Shown: in pieces, positions 46,855 to 56,667 of the stretch
Numbering within the stretch: position 1 is the first letter of the stretch
Layout: each line of letters starts with the position of its first letter
Origin: an uncultured Selenomonadaceae bacterium
Lineage (GTDB): Bacteria; Bacillota; Negativicutes; Selenomonadales; Selenomonadaceae
Direction: 5' to 3'
DNA: 64,000 nucleotides
NCBI GenBank assembly: GCA_905234175.1
Contig: CAJOGX010000001.1
Span: 1-64,000, forward strand
Made by a program: the position numbers and the translations under genes
The notes under the pieces: generated by a model
Database searches by the model: none
Seen by the model: the letters and a program-made list of their open reading frames with translations, nothing else
Told to the model about the DNA's origin: nothing

Positions 46855-47115
46855 ATGGAAATTCTCAAGGTATCGGCGAAATCCAATCCCAACTCAGTTG
46901 CAGGAGCGCTTGCTGGCGTGATTCGTGAAAGCGGTATTGCGGAAATGCAGGCTATAGGCGCAGGAGCTCTTAATCAGGCTGTTAAGGCAGTCGCAATAGC
47001 TCGCGGCTTTGTAGCTCCTCACGGTATCGACCTCATTTGCATCCCCGCGTTTACTGAAATTGAAATTGACGGCAACGAGCGAACGGCGATTAAATTAATT
47101 GTTGAGCCGCGATGA
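46855..47115 (+). CDS. spoVS: Stage V sporulation protein S
   Basis: This 86-residue protein is almost the consensus of SpoVS, an Alba-like small protein: MEILKVSAKSNPNSVAGALAGVIRE, then AIGAGALNQAVKAVAIARGFV and ICIPAFTEIEIDGNERTAIKLIVEPR. In Bacillus it is needed for normal septation and late sporulation. It also exists in bacteria that do not sporulate, so it does not prove sporulation here. AAAGGA lies ten bases before the ATG. Confidence 0.97.
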   Translation: MEILKVSAKSNPNSVAGALAGVIRESGIAEMQAIGAGALNQAVKAVAIARGFVAPHGIDLICIPAFTEIEIDGNERTAIKLIVEPR

Positions 47116-47136
47116 TTTTTTTCGGAGGGAAAGTCC

Positions 47137-47964
47137 ATGCCCAGCGATTTGCACACGCACACGAATTTTTCTGACGGCACACTCTCGCCCGAAGAACTTC
47201 TGGCTGAAGCAAAAAATCTCGGTCTGAGCTATCTCGCGATAACCGACCACGATACCGTTGACGGCGTAAAATATCTTTACGAAAATGGCCTGTACCCTGG
47301 CAAGGGAATCAAAATCATTCCTGGCGTCGAGTTCAGCGCGAGCAATTCCGACCACGACGTTCACCTTGTCGGCTACAACATTGATATTTACAACGGCGCG
47401 CTTTCGGATATGATTAACGAAATTTCCGAGGCGCGGTGGACTCGCTTCAGCGAAATCGTCAGAAATCTTCAGGACAAAAAGTACAACATTCGCGAGGCGG
47501 ACGTTCTGCAAATCGCCGGCTCCAGCCGCTCAATCGGCAGGTTCCACATTGCCCGCGCGCTGATCAAAAAAGGCGCCTTCAAAACCGTCCGCGAAGCCTT
47601 TGAAAAAATGCTGGGCGTCGGCAAACCCGCTTACGCGCCGCGCTACTTTCCCGCTGTTGAAAAAATTATCGACGTTGTTCACCAATCCGGCGGGCAGGTC
47701 GTTCTGGCTCACCCCAAACTTGTCGGCGACGATTCGCTGGTTGAAGAAATCTGCGCGAAGGTCGACGGCATCGAAGTTTTCTACCCCTGCCACCAGCCGC
47801 AGGATACTCAGCGCTATTTGGACTTTGCAAAAAAATTTGATTTACTAATCGTCGGCGGCAGCGACTTCCACGGCACGGCGTCAAGATTTGTCAGCGCGCT
47901 CGGAGAGTTTACCGTCGCGGACGAACTCGCTCAAAAAATTTACGAACTTGGCACTCGCAACTAA
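47137..47964 (+). CDS. PHP-domain phosphoesterase
   Basis: The 275-residue protein belongs to the PHP family related to YciV/RNase AM and to nucleoside 3',5'-bisphosphate phosphatases. Metal ligands are seen in DLHTHTNFSDG, ITDHDTVDG, GVEFSA, AHPKLVG and GGSDFHG. Related enzymes trim short RNA or hydrolyse nucleotide phosphates. It starts 22 bases after spoVS with GGAGGG upstream. Confidence 0.88.
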   Translation: MPSDLHTHTNFSDGTLSPEELLAEAKNLGLSYLAITDHDTVDGVKYLYENGLYPGKGIKIIPGVEFSASNSDHDVHLVGYNIDIYNGALSDMINEISEARWTRFSEIVRNLQDKKYNIREADVLQIAGSSRSIGRFHIARALIKKGAFKTVREAFEKMLGVGKPAYAPRYFPAVEKIIDVVHQSGGQVVLAHPKLVGDDSLVEEICAKVDGIEVFYPCHQPQDTQRYLDFAKKFDLLIVGGSDFHGTASRFVSALGEFTVADELAQKIYELGTRN

Positions 47965-47985
47965 ATCGACGGAGGAATTTCAGCA

Positions 47986-48831
47986 ATGGACGTAATCGCC
48001 TTAGTCGGTCCCAGCGGCACCGGTAAAAGTCACCGCGCACTTCAGGTCGCGCAGGAACACCACGCCGACGCTATTATCGACGACGGAATTTTGATAAAGG
48101 ACGGACACATTATCGCCGGCGAATCCGCTAAAACCGAGAAAAGCCGAATCATGGCTGTCCGGCGCGCAATTTTCGTTCTGCCAGGGCACGCCGAAGAAGT
48201 TCGCGCCGCTATCCGCAGAATCCAGCCGCACAGAATTTTGATTATCGGCACTTCGGAAAACATGGTTCACAAAATCGCCGAGACGTTAAAAGTTCCCTCG
48301 ATTCAGCTGATAATCCGCATTGAAGACATTGCCTCGCGCGCTGAAATGGAGCTCGCGCAGTTCCACCGGCTCAAGGAAGGCAAGCACATAATCCCCGTGC
48401 CGACGATTGAACTCAAGCCGCACTTTTCCGGCTACCTTATCGACCCGCTGCAGTCTTTGTTCAAGCGTTCCAGAGTGCGACGGCGAAAACTCGGCGAAAA
48501 ATCTATCGTGCGGCCGGTTTTCAGCTACTACGGCAAGCTCATAATCGACGATTGGGTTATCACCGCGATTGTCAAAAAAGTTGTCGGCGCGCGCGAATTT
48601 GTTCAGAGCGTCAAGCACGTAGCGATTGAGCACATTTTCAAGGACGACGAGGATCGCGGCTTACAAATTTCCTGCGACGTTGTTCTGAACTACGGCAACC
48701 ACATTCCCACGCTCGTCACGCAAACTCAGGCAAGCGTCCGCGAGGCAGTCGAGTACACAACCGGCATGACAGTTCACGCGATTAACATCAACGTCAAGGC
48801 GCTGTACGTCGATTCGCAACTTTTCCAATGA
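47986..48831 (+). CDS. P-loop ATPase fused to an Asp23/Gls24 domain
   Basis: The N-terminal domain has a Walker A motif (LVGPSGTGKS at residues 6-15). The last 100 residues (VGAREFVQSVKHVAIEH to NINVKALYVDSQLFQ) match the Asp23/Gls24 envelope-stress domain, including the PTLVTQTQASVREAVEYTTGMTV block. Total length 281. The join suggests that nucleotide state controls an envelope-linked scaffold, but the role is unknown. GGAGG precedes the ATG. A bidirectional terminator follows. Confidence 0.8.
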   Translation: MDVIALVGPSGTGKSHRALQVAQEHHADAIIDDGILIKDGHIIAGESAKTEKSRIMAVRRAIFVLPGHAEEVRAAIRRIQPHRILIIGTSENMVHKIAETLKVPSIQLIIRIEDIASRAEMELAQFHRLKEGKHIIPVPTIELKPHFSGYLIDPLQSLFKRSRVRRRKLGEKSIVRPVFSYYGKLIIDDWVITAIVKKVVGAREFVQSVKHVAIEHIFKDDEDRGLQISCDVVLNYGNHIPTLVTQTQASVREAVEYTTGMTVHAININVKALYVDSQLFQ

Positions 48832-48836
48832 AAAAA

Positions 48837-48872
48837 GCCCTCAGCCAGTTTCGACCGAGGGCAATTTTTTTT
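48837..48872. terminator. Bidirectional terminator
   Basis: GCCCTC and GAGGGC form a stem with a 14-base loop. T-runs flank both sides: eight T on the plus strand and six on the minus strand. It lies between the convergent P-loop/Asp23 gene and recA. Confidence 0.85.
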
Positions 48873-48885
48873 GCGCGGAAAAAAT

Positions 48886-50067
48886 TTAAATTTCGTCGCC
48901 GTCTTCGCTGAACTTTGTTTCGTCATTTTCAGTCGGCGGAGTTTCGGCGGGAGTTTCTTCAGCGGAAAAATCTTTGTCAGGCTTAGGCGCTTCGGTTTCG
49001 GCGACTTCAGGAATGGCGGGCTGAATGCCTTTTCTTATCAGCTCGTGAATTTTAGTTTCGATTTCGTCAAACATTTTTGGATTATCGCGCAGATATTTTT
49101 TGGCGGCGTCTCTGCCCTGCGCGAAATTTTTCAGCTCGTTGTAGGAATAGTAAGCGCCGCTCTTTTTGAGGACGCCAATTTCCGCGCCAATATCGACAAT
49201 ATCGCCGAATCTGTCGCAGCCTTCGCCGTAAATCAGGTCGAACGTGGTAGTTTTGAACGGCGGCGCGACTTTATTTTTAGCGACTTTGATTTTGACTTTG
49301 TTGCCGATAAGTTTTTTGTCTTCGTTGATAGCTTCGCCGCGCCGGACTTCGATTCGGACAGAGGCATAAAATTTGAGCGCGCGCCCGCCGGTGGTGACTT
49401 CGGGGCTTCCGAACATGACGCCGACTTTTTCGCGCAGCTGATTAATGAAAACGGCGACGGTTCCGGTTTTGCTGATAGTTCCGGCGAGTTTGCGCATTGC
49501 CTTGCTCATCATTCGCGCGTGGAGCCCGACGGACGCTTCGCCCATATCGCCGTTAATTTCAGCTTTCGGCACGAGCGCGGCAACGGAGTCGATAATAATA
49601 ATGTCAATGGCGCCGCTGCTGATTAATCTGTCGGCAATTTCAAGACCCTGTTCGCCGTTGTCGGGCTGGGAAATTATGAGCTCGTCGATATTGACGCCCA
49701 GTTTTTTTGCGTAAACGGGGTCGAGCGCGTGTTCGGCGTCGATAAAAGCCGCCGTGCCGCCGTGTTTCTGCGCAGAGGCAATCATGTGGAGCGTGACGGT
49801 AGTTTTGCCGCTGGCTTCAGGGCCGTAAATTTCCACAATCCTGCCGCGCGGAACTCCGCCAATCCCCAGCGCAATATCCAGCGTCAGAATTCCGGTCGGA
49901 ATTGCCTCAACGTCAAGATTCGTAATGCTGCCGAGCCTCATAACGGCCTTGCCGCCGCTGTCCTTGTACTTTTTGTTAATGTCCTCCATCGCCTTTTTGA
50001 GCGCTTCGGCCTTAGCCTCGGCGGTGGAAAGTTCCTGTTTGTCTTCCTTATCTTTTTTTGTAGCCAT
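48886..50067 (-). CDS. recA: Recombinase RecA
   Basis: RecA pairs homologous DNA and triggers the SOS response. The 393-residue protein has the Walker A motif GPEASGKTT near residue 81, [45 protein letters not shown] (DNA loops) and a long acidic C-terminus rich in Glu and Pro. AAGGAG lies nine bases before the ATG. It follows the rhodanese gene by 24 bases, as the last gene of the efflux operon. No LexA-like palindrome is seen before it. recX is 9 kb away. Confidence 0.98.
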   Translation of the reverse strand: MATKKDKEDKQELSTAEAKAEALKKAMEDINKKYKDSGGKAVMRLGSITNLDVEAIPTGILTLDIALGIGGVPRGRIVEIYGPEASGKTTVTLHMIASAQKHGGTAAFIDAEHALDPVYAKKLGVNIDELIISQPDNGEQGLEIADRLISSGAIDIIIIDSVAALVPKAEINGDMGEASVGLHARMMSKAMRKLAGTISKTGTVAVFINQLREKVGVMFGSPEVTTGGRALKFYASVRIEVRRGEAINEDKKLIGNKVKIKVAKNKVAPPFKTTTFDLIYGEGCDRFGDIVDIGAEIGVLKKSGAYYSYNELKNFAQGRDAAKKYLRDNPKMFDEIETKIHELIRKGIQPAIPEVAETEAPKPDKDFSAEETPAETPPTENDETKFSEDGDEI

Positions 50068-50091
50068 GAAAATTAACTCCTTCGCAAAAAT

Positions 50092-50481
50092 TTAACTTTC
50101 AGAGCCTTCGGTTGCGCCCGTCCAGTTGACCAGCCCGCCAAATTCGTAAACTTTTTTGTAGCCCCTGTCAACGAGAATTTTCGCGGCATCTTCAGCGCGG
50201 CGCCCCGTCCAGCAGTAAATCAGCAGCGTGCGATTTTTATCGGGCAGCGCGTCGAACTTTCCGGCTCTGAGGTCATCTATCGGAACAAGTATAGCATTTG
50301 GAATGTGCTTTTTATCGTACTCTTCCTGTGTTCTAACGTCGACGACCAGAAAATTTTTTTCCGCCGCCATGAATTTAATCGCCTCGTCAGCGCTGAGGTG
50401 AGTGTAACTGCTGCCTGAACCGCAGCCGGTGAAAATCGTCAGCGCGAAAATCACCAGCGCGAAAAATTTAATCGCTTTCAA
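50092..50481 (-). CDS. Rhodanese-domain lipoprotein
   Basis: A 129-residue protein with a lipoprotein signal (lipobox FTGC, Cys at residue 20) followed by a single rhodanese domain. The active-site loop is CWTGRR with Cys near residue 100. It would be anchored to the outer face of the inner membrane or to the outer membrane, and would act in sulfur transfer or redox sensing in the periplasm. It starts seven bases after the transporter-kinase gene and is upstream of recA. Confidence 0.88.
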   Translation of the reverse strand: MKAIKFFALVIFALTIFTGCGSGSSYTHLSADEAIKFMAAEKNFLVVDVRTQEEYDKKHIPNAILVPIDDLRAGKFDALPDKNRTLLIYCWTGRRAEDAAKILVDRGYKKVYEFGGLVNWTGATEGSES

Positions 50482-50488
50482 AAAAATC

Positions 50489-53407
50489 TCAGCTCCTGTC
50501 CTTCAAAACTTCGGTGAGTGTCTCAATCATTTTGGGAATGTCGAGCGGCTTGGCAATGTGGCTGTTCATACCGGCCTCCTTCGCTGTCTGAATGTCCTCG
50601 GCGAACGCGTTGGCGGTCATTGCGATAATCGGAATCTGCGCGAGCGCGGGATTGTCGAGCCTGCGGATAGCGCGCGCCGAATCGTAGCCGTTCATCACGG
50701 GCATTTGAACATCCATCAAAATTACGTCGAAGTCGCCAGGCTTGGACGCCGCAACTTTTTCGAGCGCGTCTTTACCATCAACGGCGGTTTCAAGCTGGAA
50801 GCCAAATTCCTCAAGAATCAGCGACGCAATTTCGCGGTTGACTTCGTTGTCCTCGACGAGCAGAACTTTAATTTTCGTGAAGTCAAGTTCATTTCCGGCG
50901 GCGGCAGTGGAATTTTCGGCGGGCTCCGGTTCAGCTTCGACAATCGGAAAATCGACGCGGACGATAAATTCGGTGCCCTTGCCGAGCTCAGTCTTCACGT
51001 CAATCGTGCCGTTCATCAAATCGACAATGCTTTTTGTAATCGCCATGCCGAGCCCCGTGCCCTGAATTTTGTTGACGCTTCGGTCGCGCGTGTAAGCCTC
51101 AAAAACTTTCGCGGCAAATTCCGGCGTCATGCCCATTCCGGTATCCTTCACGCGAATTTCGTAGCTGCCGGTTTCGCCGTTCGAGCCGGTTTGCGCGAGC
51201 GTGACGGTAACGCTGCCGCCGGCTGGCGTGAACTTGAAGGCGTTGCTGATAAGATTCAAAAGCACGCGGTTCAAATGCGGCGCGTCACACATAACAATTT
51301 TGTCCGTGACTTTTTCCGCGCTGACGGTGTAGCTGACGCCCTTGGTTTCCATTTGCGTAGAAAAAAGGTCGCGCACTTCGTCCATGGTTTTGACGATATT
51401 TGTCTTTTCGACGTTCAGTTCCATTTTGCCGGACTCGATTCGGCTCATGTCAAGCACGTCGTTAATCAGCGCGAGTAAATGCTGGTTTGACGCTTCGATT
51501 TTGTCAAGGTACTCGACGACGTTGGGCGGGAGGTCGTGCTCCTTTTTAATCAGCGTCGTGTAGCCGATAATCGCATTCATTGGCGTGCGAATGTCATGGC
51601 TCATGTTCGACAGGAACGCGGACTTCGCCTTACTGCTCTGCTCGGCTTCGACTTTTTGAACTTCCATTTCCCTTTCGCGCGTCATCATCGAATTGTAAAT
51701 GTTGAACATGATAAAAAGCGCAATGGAAATCAGCGCCATTTGCAGAATGTTGTTGTTGGTCAGGGTCGCGCCGACGAAATCCATTTGCCGCTGGAGATAA
51801 TATTCGGCGTCGGCTTTTTCGCGGGCGTTGAACTCGGCGCCGTGCTCCTCAATTTCCTCGACGTAGTATTCGCTCAGGCTGTCAAGGACGGTTTTGGTAG
51901 TATCGTGCGTCGCCTCGCGCAGCCACAGCATTGACGTGAAGAAAATCAGAAACAGCAGCACTATCCAGACGACGGTGGATTTTCCGAAACGCCGCTGAGT
52001 GTCGCGCTGGAAAATGTAGCGGAAAAAGATAAAGCCCAGTATGCTCCAGCAAACCAGAATTAAATACGATTCGGTTGACATCGCACTGAGTGACCAGAAA
52101 TTCGGAATCATGAAGTACAGGAAAAAAATTACCGAGACCGCCACGCCGAAAATTCCCGTGATTCGCGGCAGAAAATTTCCAGCCTCGCGCGCCGTGATTA
52201 GCGTGACCGCCGAAGTGTACGCGTAGTCAATCGTCGCGCCAATCGTGTTCACGTCGATTATCCAGTTTATCGCCGTGCGCCCCAGGAACGGTATCGGCAG
52301 CGACAGCAGCATTATGAAAAAAATTGCGTTCTGCGGCGTCTTGAAGCGGTTGAGCTTTCCGAACCACGGCGGGAGCAAATCGTCACGCGTCAGCGCGAAA
52401 ATTAGCCGGCTCGCCGCGATATAATTTCCAACTAAGCCCGTCACGACGCCAGCTATTACCGTCGCCGCTAAAATTTTCAAGCCCGTTTCGCCTAAGAAAA
52501 AATTCACCGCGTGGAACGTTGGCAAACCTTCCAAGCCGGATAAATTCTGCAGGTTGCCAATGTACTCCACCCAGCTCGAATATCCCGCCGGTAAAGCCGA
52601 GACCGCCATTATAGTCAGGAAAATGTAGACCAGCGCGCTTGCCGCGACCGCGAAGAAAATTATCACGAAAGTTTTTTTCGGCGAAAACGTAAAGCCCTCG
52701 CTCGACTGCGAAATTGACTCGAAGCCCACGAACGCCCACGGCGCTAAAACTACAATTCCGAAAACCGCCGCGAAGGAATTTGTCTGCGGTCTGAACGCGG
52801 GCGCAATTTCAAAAATGTTGACGCCGCTCGCAATTACCGCGCCAATTCCAATCAGCACGCCGCCAAATAAAATGCACGCCGCAACCGTCTGAACCGCCGC
52901 CGCAACTTTCCCGCCGCGTATGCAGACGAAACCGAAAATCCACAGCGCGCTCAGCGATAGAAGCGCCTCGCCAAAATAAATTTCGTAACCGGCAATGTTG
53001 TAGTGGAAGCCAAACTGAAAAGTGTCGCCGAGGAAGTTGCGGAAAATAATCGGCAGCGCCGTCGCATTCGCCCAGGTTATCGCAATGTAGACAAGAATAA
53101 GAAACCACGCACTCATAAAGCCGTGGTCGTATCCGAGAACTTTTTTCGCGTAAGAGTAAGTGCCGCCGGCGTCGGGAAAGTGATTCATCATGTAATGATA
53201 GTTGTAGCCGATAACCAGCATGACGGCGCCGCCAATCGCCATTCCAAGGGCTGTCCCCAAAGGTCCGGCGATCGGCAGAAACGTCGTGCCTGGCATGACG
53301 AACGCGCCCCAGCCGACGGCACACCCGAACGATAGCGCCCAAACGTTGAGCGGCGATAAATATTTGTCTAAGTTTTTCTGTACTGTTCCGCTTTCTGCGG
53401 TTGCCAT
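50489..53407 (-). CDS. Amino-acid permease-histidine kinase-receiver fusion
   Basis: A 972-residue protein in three parts. Residues about 15-500 form an APC-superfamily permease with around 12 helices, starting NVWALSFGCAVGWGAFVMPG and carrying GFESISQSSEGF. A further membrane segment near residue 560 leads to a coiled coil and a kinase core: H-box SHDIRTPMNA with His near 604, N-box near 722, DTGMG near 757 and GTGLG near 785. A receiver domain (841-972) has MDVQMP with Asp near 899 and the conserved Thr and Lys. It could sense an amino acid or its own transport and pass phosphate to an unknown partner. No DNA-binding regulator is next to it. Confidence 0.9.
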   Translation of the reverse strand: MATAESGTVQKNLDKYLSPLNVWALSFGCAVGWGAFVMPGTTFLPIAGPLGTALGMAIGGAVMLVIGYNYHYMMNHFPDAGGTYSYAKKVLGYDHGFMSAWFLILVYIAITWANATALPIIFRNFLGDTFQFGFHYNIAGYEIYFGEALLSLSALWIFGFVCIRGGKVAAAVQTVAACILFGGVLIGIGAVIASGVNIFEIAPAFRPQTNSFAAVFGIVVLAPWAFVGFESISQSSEGFTFSPKKTFVIIFFAVAASALVYIFLTIMAVSALPAGYSSWVEYIGNLQNLSGLEGLPTFHAVNFFLGETGLKILAATVIAGVVTGLVGNYIAASRLIFALTRDDLLPPWFGKLNRFKTPQNAIFFIMLLSLPIPFLGRTAINWIIDVNTIGATIDYAYTSAVTLITAREAGNFLPRITGIFGVAVSVIFFLYFMIPNFWSLSAMSTESYLILVCWSILGFIFFRYIFQRDTQRRFGKSTVVWIVLLFLIFFTSMLWLREATHDTTKTVLDSLSEYYVEEIEEHGAEFNAREKADAEYYLQRQMDFVGATLTNNNILQMALISIALFIMFNIYNSMMTREREMEVQKVEAEQSSKAKSAFLSNMSHDIRTPMNAIIGYTTLIKKEHDLPPNVVEYLDKIEASNQHLLALINDVLDMSRIESGKMELNVEKTNIVKTMDEVRDLFSTQMETKGVSYTVSAEKVTDKIVMCDAPHLNRVLLNLISNAFKFTPAGGSVTVTLAQTGSNGETGSYEIRVKDTGMGMTPEFAAKVFEAYTRDRSVNKIQGTGLGMAITKSIVDLMNGTIDVKTELGKGTEFIVRVDFPIVEAEPEPAENSTAAAGNELDFTKIKVLLVEDNEVNREIASLILEEFGFQLETAVDGKDALEKVAASKPGDFDVILMDVQMPVMNGYDSARAIRRLDNPALAQIPIIAMTANAFAEDIQTAKEAGMNSHIAKPLDIPKMIETLTEVLKDRS

Positions 53408-53468
53408 TTAAAATGCTCCTAATGAAATTGTCGCTGTGAAAACAGCACGGGATTTTATCAAGCGTGAA

Positions 53469-56400
53469 TTACATATAGTCGACGGAAGATTTGCGGCGTT
53501 CCTGTTTCATGAAGCCGAACTTTTCAGCGACCATTTCGACGATTACGAAGAAGACTGGGATAAGGAAAATTCCCATTGCGGTTGCGAAAATCATACCGCC
53601 GACGACCGCGACGCCCATACCGTTACGCGCCGCCGAGCCAGCGCCTTCAGCCATTGCCAGCGGTAAGCAGCCTATGATAAACGCCAGCGAAGTCATGAGA
53701 ATTGGGCGCAGACGCAGACCAGCCGCTTCAATCGCCGCCTTGACCGGCCTCATTCCTCTGTCGACGCGGACTTTCGCGAACTCGACGATTAGAATTGCGT
53801 TTTTCGCCGCTAAGCCGATTATCGTGATAATTCCAATCTGCATGTAAACGCTGTCCTGCAGACCGGCTTTCTGAATGTTGAACATTGCGTAGAGGATTGA
53901 CAGCGCCCATTCCGAAAAGACCGCGCCGAAAATTCCCGTGGGCACTGTCATCAAAACGGCGAACGGCACGCTCCAGCTTTCGTAAAGCGCCGCCAGCATA
54001 AGGAAGACGAATACTAGCGCAAGCGCGAGAACCTGCCCCGTCGAGCTGGACGCTTTCTTTTCTTCGCGGGACTGACCAGACCACTCGATATTAAAGCCGG
54101 TGCCAGCCTCTTCGCGAACGACTTCTTCAATCGCAGTCATCGCCTGACCGGAGCTGTAACCCTGCGCGGCGTTGCCCTGAATCGCCACTGCGCGGGAAAT
54201 GTTGAAACGGGAAATTTGCGTGGGACCAGTGCTGAGGCGCGGCGTTATCAAAGTGTCGAGCGGAATCATCTGCTCATCGTTGCCCTTGACGAAAATAAAT
54301 TTCGCGGCTTCAGCTTCCGAGCGGTAGAGCGTGTCGGACTGCAGCATAACTTTATACGTGCGCCCGAACTGGTTGAAGTCGTTGACCTGCATACCGCCGA
54401 AATTAACCTGCAGTGCGGTGAAAACGTCGCTCATGCTCACGCCGAGGAGTTTGATTTTTTCGCGGTTAATATCGTATTCGACCGTCGGCGAAGAAATATT
54501 GAACGTGGTGCGGACGCCCTGAAGTTCCGGTCGCTGATTAGCCTTCGCAACGATTCTGTTTGTAATTTCGTTGAGTTCCTCGTTGGTGTGCCCCGCCATA
54601 TCCTGCAGCTGCATAGACCAGCCGCCGACGTTGCCGAGGCCAGGGAGCGCCGGCGTGTTGAAGGCGATAACCATTGCTTCCGGCGCGTGAATCGCTCCAA
54701 GCTGGAACATTTTGCCAATACAATCGTTAATCGAGACGCCATCGCGTTCGCCCCAGGATTTCAGACTGCAGACGACAATTCCCGCGCTGGGTTTCGAGCC
54801 GCCGGAAAGAATATCAAATCCGACAGCCGACATGCACGCCTGTAAGCCAGGCATTTCGCGCATAACCGCCGCCGAAAGTTTGTCAATCGTTTCCTGCGTG
54901 TGGTTCATGGAAGTTCCTTCGGGCAGGCTGACGGCCGTCATGAAGAAGCCCTGATCTTCCTCCGGCACGAACGTTGACGGCAGCCGCGAATAGATCATTC
55001 CCATTAAAATGCAGACCACCGCCAGGCAGACGAACGCCAGCGCTGATTTTGAAATGAACGCCGCCACGATTTTTACGTAGCGATTTTTCGTGCGGTCGAA
55101 CCAGTTGTTGAAGGCGTTGAAAGCTTTGTCGAAGATACCTTTTTTAGCGTTGGGGTCTTTTGGTTTGAGAATCATCGCGCAGAGTGCCGGAGTCAGCGTC
55201 AGCGCTATGAACGCGCTCAAGCCCATGGAAATTGCAATTGTCAGCGCGAACTGCTTGTACAGAACGCCGGTCATTCCGCCTAAGAATGCAACCGGCACGA
55301 AAACCGCCGCCAGTACGAAGGCGATAGCTACGACCGGCCCCTGAACTTCGTCCATTGCGCGCTCCGTCGCGTCTACCGGATCCAGTCCGCTTTCCATGTG
55401 GTGCTCGACGTTTTCAATGACAACTATCGCGTCGTCGACGACCAGACCTATCGCCAGAACCATTGCGAAAAGCGTCAGCGTGTTTATCGAAAAGTCCAGC
55501 AGCACGAAACTGGCGAAAGTCCCGATAAGCGAAACCGGCACCGCCAGCAGCGGGATTAGCGTCGCGCGCCAGCTTTGCAGGAAGACGAAAATGACTATGA
55601 CGACCAGCGCCAGCGCTTCAACGAAGGTGTGCGCAACTTCCTCAATCGATTCGCGAATGTAATCCGTGCTGTCGAAAATCTGGTCGATGTACAGTCCAGG
55701 CGGAAGGTCGAGTTTACTGCGCTCGATAATTTCACGAACTTCGCCAACTGTCGTCATTGCGTTCGCGTCGCTCGTCAGCAGGATACCGAAGGCAACCGCC
55801 GCGTTCCCGTTGAACTTACTGGTAATGTTGTAGCCCTTCTGCCCAGTTTCAATGCGCGAAACGTCCCTGAGCCGCACGAAGCCGCCCCTGCCGTCACTCT
55901 TAACGATTATGTTTCCAAATTCCTCAATCGTAGCGAGGCGCCCCTGAACTTTGCCGGTGTACTGTTTTTCCTGCCCGATATTGACCGGCATTGCGCCAAT
56001 CGTACCGGCAGCCGCCTGCTGATTCTGTTCGTTAATCGCGGAGACAACCTGCGCAACGGTTAAATCCAGTTCGGCGAGCTTGTCGGGGTTGAGCCAGACG
56101 CGCATTGAATAATCCGCGCCGAAAATCTGAATATCGCCAACGCCGTCGACGCGCTTGATTTCGTCCATAAGATAAATATCGGCGTAGTTTTTCATGAACG
56201 CGCGGTCGTACCTGCCGTCGGGCGAATAAATTGAAAGCATGAGTGCCATCTGGCTGGAAGATTTGCGCGTGGTAACGCCAACCGCCTGCACCGCGCTGGG
56301 GAGGCTGGAATTTGCCACGGCGACGTTATTCTGAACTTTAACGGCGTCCATGTCGCTGTCTGTGCCGACTTCAAAAACGACGCTCAGGCTGTAGCGGCCG

Positions 56401-56654
56401 GTGTCGTCGGAGTTGGAACTCATGTAGTCCATGCCCTGCGTGCCGTTGACCTGCTGTTCGATAACCTGCGCTATCGTCTGGTCGACGACTTCCGCGTTTG
56501 CGCCGGTGTAGGTTGTGCTGACTGAAACCGTCGGCGGCGAAATTTGCGGGTACTGCGCGATTGGCAGTTGAAGTCCCGCCAAAATTCCGACCAGCACGAT
56601 TATCAGCGAGACGACGATTGCGAAAATTGGTCGGTGAATGAAAAATTTAGCCAC
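53469..56654 (-). CDS. RND multidrug efflux pump, HAE1 (AcrB-like)
   Basis: A 1061-residue inner-membrane proton antiporter. It starts MAKFFIHRPIFAIV, the HAE1 hallmark. It has the two Asp of the proton relay in GLVVDDAIVVIENVEHH near residue 405, and the partner Lys in AAKNAILIVEFAK. Twelve helices and two large periplasmic loops are visible. It extrudes drugs or other amphiphiles together with the adaptor just upstream. No outer-membrane channel gene is in the window. Confidence 0.95.
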   Translation of the reverse strand: MAKFFIHRPIFAIVVSLIIVLVGILAGLQLPIAQYPQISPPTVSVSTTYTGANAEVVDQTIAQVIEQQVNGTQGMDYMSSNSDDTGRYSLSVVFEVGTDSDMDAVKVQNNVAVANSSLPSAVQAVGVTTRKSSSQMALMLSIYSPDGRYDRAFMKNYADIYLMDEIKRVDGVGDIQIFGADYSMRVWLNPDKLAELDLTVAQVVSAINEQNQQAAAGTIGAMPVNIGQEKQYTGKVQGRLATIEEFGNIIVKSDGRGGFVRLRDVSRIETGQKGYNITSKFNGNAAVAFGILLTSDANAMTTVGEVREIIERSKLDLPPGLYIDQIFDSTDYIRESIEEVAHTFVEALALVVIVIFVFLQSWRATLIPLLAVPVSLIGTFASFVLLDFSINTLTLFAMVLAIGLVVDDAIVVIENVEHHMESGLDPVDATERAMDEVQGPVVAIAFVLAAVFVPVAFLGGMTGVLYKQFALTIAISMGLSAFIALTLTPALCAMILKPKDPNAKKGIFDKAFNAFNNWFDRTKNRYVKIVAAFISKSALAFVCLAVVCILMGMIYSRLPSTFVPEEDQGFFMTAVSLPEGTSMNHTQETIDKLSAAVMREMPGLQACMSAVGFDILSGGSKPSAGIVVCSLKSWGERDGVSINDCIGKMFQLGAIHAPEAMVIAFNTPALPGLGNVGGWSMQLQDMAGHTNEELNEITNRIVAKANQRPELQGVRTTFNISSPTVEYDINREKIKLLGVSMSDVFTALQVNFGGMQVNDFNQFGRTYKVMLQSDTLYRSEAEAAKFIFVKGNDEQMIPLDTLITPRLSTGPTQISRFNISRAVAIQGNAAQGYSSGQAMTAIEEVVREEAGTGFNIEWSGQSREEKKASSSTGQVLALALVFVFLMLAALYESWSVPFAVLMTVPTGIFGAVFSEWALSILYAMFNIQKAGLQDSVYMQIGIITIIGLAAKNAILIVEFAKVRVDRGMRPVKAAIEAAGLRLRPILMTSLAFIIGCLPLAMAEGAGSAARNGMGVAVVGGMIFATAMGIFLIPVFFVIVEMVAEKFGFMKQERRKSSVDYM

Positions 56655-56667
56655 GCACGCCGCCTCC

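Noticed and set aside
46855-47115. Bacterial microcompartment shell protein
   Set aside because: The length is similar, but the sequence is plainly SpoVS (SAKSNPNSVAGALAG and AIGAGALNQAVKA).
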